Positions 59,741 through 64,000 of a DNA stretch of 64,000 nt are shown here, in pieces. The stretch is from Tragulus kanchil (Eukaryota; Chordata; Mammalia; Artiodactyla; Tragulidae). The notes beneath the pieces were generated by a model. It did no database searches, was not told the DNA's origin, and saw only the letters and a list, made by a program, of their open reading frames with translations. The stretch lies in NCBI GenBank assembly GCA_022376925.1, contig JAIOJX010000026.1:200298400-200362399 (forward strand). The letters are read 5' to 3'. Position numbers and translations under genes: made by a program. How positions within the stretch are numbered: position 1 is the first letter of the stretch; every line of letters begins with the position of its first letter.

Positions 59741-60379
59741 CTATCACCACCTGGACATGTCCCATACTGAAAGAAACTGATAAAAAGAGCAAAGTGGAAA
59801 TGCTTTTTGCTTCATTCCTAAAGCAACCATGAATAAATCCACAAAACACAACATATGAGTGTTAAATTTAGAATCACTATGCTGTGTAATTTCATAGTGA
59901 GGGGCTAGCCTGTTGATTTTTCACAATTAGATGCTTTAATTATAATTTTCATATCTTAATTTTCATTTTATAACTTCTTATAACTTCAGATCTGTTAAAA
60001 GATAAATGTGTATTTTCAGTAAAAGAAAAAATGGAGATTAATTATCTCAACAGAAACTGGGGTATTGTTTCTGGTTCTACTATGGATGGGGAGGCATTTC
60101 TTAGGATCATTTGTGGGACACTTAATTTCAAGTGTTTGACAAGGAATAACTATTAATTTGTTTATGCAATAAAGTCCATCAATTCATGGATGTTCACTGA
60201 TAATCAAAAATTAAAATATACCTGCTTTATTACTATTATCAACTGGATGATTTGTTTATATAAGTGATAATTGTGGTCTTCATTAAAGACGATCACATGA
60301 AATGTTTATACTGAGTTGAATGATGAATTATGCACTCTAACTTTACTTAATGATAATTATTGTATGTTAAATTATTTCT

Positions 60380-60650
60380 GGGACTTTTATACACAGCTGG
60401 TGGGAAGATAAATTGGTTCAGTCACTTTGTAAAACTATTTGCCAAAAAGTTAAAGTTGAATATATACATACTTTATGACCCAATAGTTGCAATTCTAGTA
60501 CAATTAAGTACTCAAGAGAAAATGTGTAGTTTTGTGTACAAAAAGAAGTGTACGACAATATTCACAGCTGTATTAATATTTGTAACAGTCCCAAAACAAG
60601 GACAGTCTAATGGTTATTACCTCTAGAATTAATAGTCACTTGCACACACA
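60380..60650 (+). repeat. old L1 (L1M-type) 3' region, part 1
   Basis: 'cagctggtgggaagataaat', 'ttggttcagtcactttgtaa', 'tgacccaatagttgcaattc' and 'actcaagagaaaatgtgtag' follow the old mammalian L1 3' pattern. It continues at 61105 after two insertions. A duplicate is at 61546-61816. Confidence 0.75.
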
Positions 60651-60676
60651 TATGCACACATACACTACAACACACT

Positions 60677-60860
60677 ACTCTGTGTGACCCTATGGACTGA
60701 AGCCCGCTAGGCTCCTCTGTCCATGGAATTCTCTAGGCAAGAATACTGGAGTGGGTTACCATGCCCTTCTCCAGGGGATCTTCTTGACCTCAGGGATTGA
60801 AACCAGGTCTACTGCATTGCAGGCAGATTCTTTACCCACTGAGCTACCAGGGAAGCCCAG
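60677..60860 (-). mobile_element. Bov-tA SINE in reverse
   Basis: 'gtgtgaccctatggactgaa', 'aagaatactggagtgggtta' and 'gagctaccagggaagccc' give a nearly complete reversed Bov-tA, lying within the old L1. A duplicate is at 61843-62026. Confidence 0.9.
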
Positions 60861-60871
60861 AACACTTTACA

Positions 60872-61083
60872 GCAGGGCTTAGAAATCTTTTTCTGTAATA
60901 TGTTAGGCTTTGGAAATTATATGAGCTCTAATACAACTACTCTACTCTACCAATGCATTGTGGAAACAGTCTTAGACAATACATAATGAATGGGTATGGC
61001 TATATTCTACTAAAACTTAATATACAAAAGCAACTGGTGGGCCAATCTTATCCCGTAAGCTGTTACTTGCTGACCACTATTCT
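60872..61083 (+). mobile_element. hAT-type non-autonomous DNA transposon remnant
   Basis: 'cagggcttagaaatcttttt', 'atgttaggctttggaaatta', 'acaatacataatgaatgggt', 'atggctatattctactaaaa' and 'aactggtgggccaatcttat' follow a well-known Charlie-type MER element order. A duplicate is at 62038-62249. Confidence 0.65.
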
Positions 61084-61104
61084 ATAGCAAAAACAAACAA
61101 ACAA

Positions 61105-61286
61105 ATAGAAAAAGAATGAATAATAGCTGTATGCAAGAGAATGGATGAATCTCATAGATAATGCCAAGTTAAGGAAGGTGATGAAAACCGGTGTATACTT
61201 TTTGATTCTATTTGTAAAAATGTCAGCGTTAGGGTAGGGTGACAGAAGGCAGTGAGTCTGGGTCTCTGGGAGGTAATGTCTGGGAG
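61105..61286 (+). repeat. old L1 3' region, part 2
   Basis: 'gagaatggatgaatctcata' and 'tttttgattctatttgtaaa' resume the L1 after the hAT-like insertion. The complete continuation is in the second copy at 62271-62575. Confidence 0.7.
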
Positions 61287-61842
61287 ATCTTTTCAAAGTG
61301 TTTGACAAGGAATAACTATTAATTTGTTTATGCAATAAAGTCCATCAATTCATGGATGTTCACTGATAATCAAAAATTAAAATATACCTGCTTTATTACT
61401 ATTATCAACTGGATGATTTGTTTATATAAGTGATAATTGTGGTCTTCATTAAAGACGATCACATGAAATGTTTATACTGAGTTGAATGATGAATTATGCA
61501 CTCTAACTTTACTTAATGATAATTATTGTATGTTAAATTATTTCTGGGACTTTTATACACAGCTGGTGGGAAGATAAATTGGTTCAGTCACTTTGTAAAA
61601 CTATTTGCCAAAAAGTTAAAGTTGAATATATACATACTTTATGACCCAATAGTTGCAATTCTAGTACAATTAAGTACTCAAGAGAAAATGTGTAGTTTTG
61701 TGTACAAAAAGAAGTGTACGACAATATTCACAGCTGTATTAATATTTGTAACAGTCCCAAAACAAGGACAGTCTAATGGTTATTACCTCTAGAATTAATA
61801 GTCACTTGCACACACATATGCACACATACACTACAACACACT

Positions 61843-62026
61843 ACTCTGTGTGACCCTATGGACTGAAGCCCGCTAGGCTCCTCTGTCCATGGAATTCTCT
61901 AGGCAAGAATACTGGAGTGGGTTACCATGCCCTTCTCCAGGGGATCTTCTTGACCTCAGGGATTGAAACCAGGTCTACTGCATTGCAGGCAGATTCTTTA
62001 CCCACTGAGCTACCAGGGAAGCCCAG
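61843..62026 (-). mobile_element. Bov-tA SINE (duplicate copy)
   Basis: This is the copy of 60677-60860 in duplication 21 copy B. Confidence 0.9.
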
Positions 62027-62191
62027 AACACTTTACAGCAGGGCTTAGAAATCTTTTTCTGTAATATGTTAGGCTTTGGAAATTATATGAGCTCTAATAC
62101 AACTACTCTACTCTACCAATGCATTGTGGAAACAGTCTTAGACAATACATAATGAATGGGTATGGCTATATTCTACTAAAACTTAATATAC

Positions 62192-64000
62192 AAAAGCAAC
62201 TGGTGGGCCAATCTTATCCCGTAAGCTGTTACTTGCTGACCACTATTCTATAGCAAAAACAAACAAACAAATAGAAAAAGAATGAATAATAGCTGTATGC
62301 AAGAGAATGGATGAATCTCATAGATAATGCCAAGTTAAGGAAGGTGATGAAAACCGGTGTATACTTTTTGATTCTATTTGTAAAAATGTCAGCGTTAGGG
62401 TAGGGTGACAGAAGGCAGTGAGTCTGGGTCTCTGGGAGGTAATGTCTGGGAGGCGGTACAAGGAAAGCTGTCCACAGTGGTCTGTGTGGTTCCACATGGA
62501 TGCATTAACTTTGTAAGAATGAAGAATAAATCTAAAAATTTGATACTTATCAGAATTTAAGCTAAGATTCAATAAAATGTAAGAAAAGAATTTCTACCTA
62601 AATAAGTCAACAGCTAAATAAACTAATAGCAGAGGCACTAGAAGTGCCAGTCAGTATACAAACTACAGTTTAAATTGTTGAGGGATTGCAAGCTATTGAT
62701 ACATATAGGCTGAGACACATGTACACATTTGCCAATGCTAAATTAATGGAAAAGTTGCTTTTTTAAAAATGCTAACGTTTGAAATGAGTCTTCCAAGTTT
62801 TCCCTACAAGAAAACAAAGAAAATCAATACTCACACTCAAACTGTTTCTTTTCAAAAAATAAAATTAGATACTTCTCCATTTCTAACAGTACAATTGCTA
62901 TAGAGGAAACTTCCTTTATTTATTGTAATGGCCTAAAATTTTATAGAACTCTGTGTAGTTACAAAATTGAGACCTGACCCCGAACTTCAGGAATCCAGGC
63001 AGGTGGATTAGGTTGAGAGAAATTACTGGCTCCTTCTCCTACTTGACTCTCAAAACTTCTTTCAGCCCTAAACTCCTATGAAAGCAACACCTGAAGGAAG
63101 TGATCTCCTGTTGCAAACATGATCTGTGAAAGAAGACTCCTTTCTACAAAAAGCAAAACAACAAAGTAAGGAACATTTCCCACTGACTGCCTGGTGGAAC
63201 TGATTATTAACAAACCTGTTCTATAAAGGAAACAGTAATTCAGAAATAAGATGTTAAACTTTTCCTGAGACATGTGGAAAATGTACTTTGAATTCTATAG
63301 GCAAAACATAACTATAACAAAAAAAAAAGCAACTGGTGGGCCAATCTTATCCCGTAATGAATAATACCCCTGTATGCAAGAGAATGGATGAATCTCATAG
63401 ATAATGCCAAGTTAAGGAAGGTGATGAAAACCGGTGTATACTTTTTGATTCTATTTGTAAAAATGTCAGCGTTAGGGTAGGGTGACAGAAGGCAGTGAGT
63501 CTGGGTCTCTGGGAGGTAATGTCTGGGAGGCGGTACAAGGAAAGCTGTCCACAGTGGTCTGTGTGGTTCCACATGGATGCATTAACTTTGTAAGAATGAA
63601 GAATAAATCTAAAAATTTGATACTTATCAGAATTTAAGCTAAGATTCAATAAAATGTAAGAAAAGAATTTCTACCTAAATAAGTCAACAGCTAAATAAAC
63701 TAATAGCAGAGGCACTAGAAGTGCCAGTCAGTATACAAACTACAGTTTAAATTGTTGAGGGATTGCAAGCTATTGATACATATAGGCTGAGACACATGTA
63801 CACATTTGCCAATGCTAAATTAATGGAAAAGTTGCTTTTTTAAAAATGCTAACGTTTGAAATGAGTCTTCCAAGTTTTCCCTACAAGAAAACAAAGAAAA
63901 TCAATACTCACACTCAAACTGTTTCTTTTCAAAAAATAAAATTAGATACTTCTCCATTTCTAACAGTACAATTGCTACAGAGGAAACTTCCTTTATTTAT
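62192..64000. repeat. tandem duplication 22 (unit ~1,133 bp, runs off window)
   Basis: Copy A is 62192-63324 and copy B starts at 63325 and is still matching at the window end. About 60 bases of A (62225-62290) are missing near the start of B, where the text jumps from 'cttatcccgtaa' to 'tgaataatacccctg'. There is a T/C difference at 'ttgctatagagg' (62897) against 'ttgctacagagg' (63973). The rest of the unit (62576-63300) is unrecognised unique DNA. Confidence 0.95.

Larger units (their letters stand above)
60126..62452. repeat. tandem duplication 21 (unit ~1,166 bp)
   Basis: Copy A is 60126-61286 and copy B 61291-62452, with 4-base filler 'atct'. I saw no internal difference. It carries old L1, Bov-tA and hAT-like pieces in both copies. 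Confidence 0.97.

Noticed and set aside
1001..64000. A novel mobile element of about 1.1 kb transposing in tandem
   Set aside because: The 22 units share no common sequence with each other. Each is a local copy of whatever lies there, with no termini, TSDs or coding content.

Overview
The window is non-coding mammalian DNA from a ruminant. The evidence is the ruminant-specific repeat set: BovB (RTE-type) LINE fragments, Bov-tA SINEs and other tRNA-derived SINEs whose heads read like 'gcttccctggtggctcag', ruminant-type L1 3' ends, and older shared mammalian repeats (L2, MIR, MER5A-like, MLT1 LTR). I find no supportable protein-coding gene, rRNA, functional tRNA or CRISPR array. The short ORFs are chance ORFs or lie in transposon remnants. 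The single exon-like stretch (29125-29221) is speculative.

The dominant feature is 22 direct tandem duplications, each with a unit of about 1.04-1.19 kb, spread from end to end. In each pair the first copy (A) is followed, directly or after 2-60 bases of unmatched or noisy filler, by a second near-identical copy (B). Copies differ mostly by homopolymer length, a few point differences, and degraded sequence at the junction-facing ends. Neighbouring duplications often overlap, so some pieces occur three times (for example 8227/9317/10419, 18600/19710/20883, 35020/36123/37254). About 23.9 kb of the 64 kb (roughly 37%) is redundant copy, so the underlying locus is about 40 kb. The narrow unit length, the noisy junction ends and the indifference to sequence content point to an assembly artefact: adjacent consensus segments sharing a node of about 1 kb that were concatenated without merging. 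That is an inference, but it should be tested before any biological reading of the window.

Layout by region. 1-16 kb: mostly unique AT-rich DNA with possible L2 at the start, a poly-G tract (9538-9640), an L1 3' tail, a MER5A-like element and a 5'-truncated SINE with a 14-bp target-site duplication (TSD). 16-25 kb: a SINE inside a Bov-tA, a complete-looking tRNA-SINE, an L1 3' end, a Bov-tA and an MLT1 LTR. 25-33 kb: largely unrecognised unique DNA. 33-38 kb: a BovB reverse-transcriptase fragment split by a younger L1 3' end, a MER5A-like element and an 18-bp minisatellite. 38-45 kb: unique DNA with an L1 3' fragment. 45-50 kb: MIR, L2, a three-layer nest (MLT1 containing L1 containing two Bov-tA), and an L2 split by BovB. 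50-57 kb: a SINE split by L1, a second BovB and an L2. 57-64 kb: two SINE fragments and an old L1 interrupted by a Bov-tA and a hAT-like element.

No genes work together here. What can be read is insertion history: L2, MIR, MLT1, MER5A and old L1 form the oldest layer; ruminant L1, BovB and SINEs landed in them with TSDs still visible; and the 1.1-kb duplications cut across all of these without regard to element boundaries.
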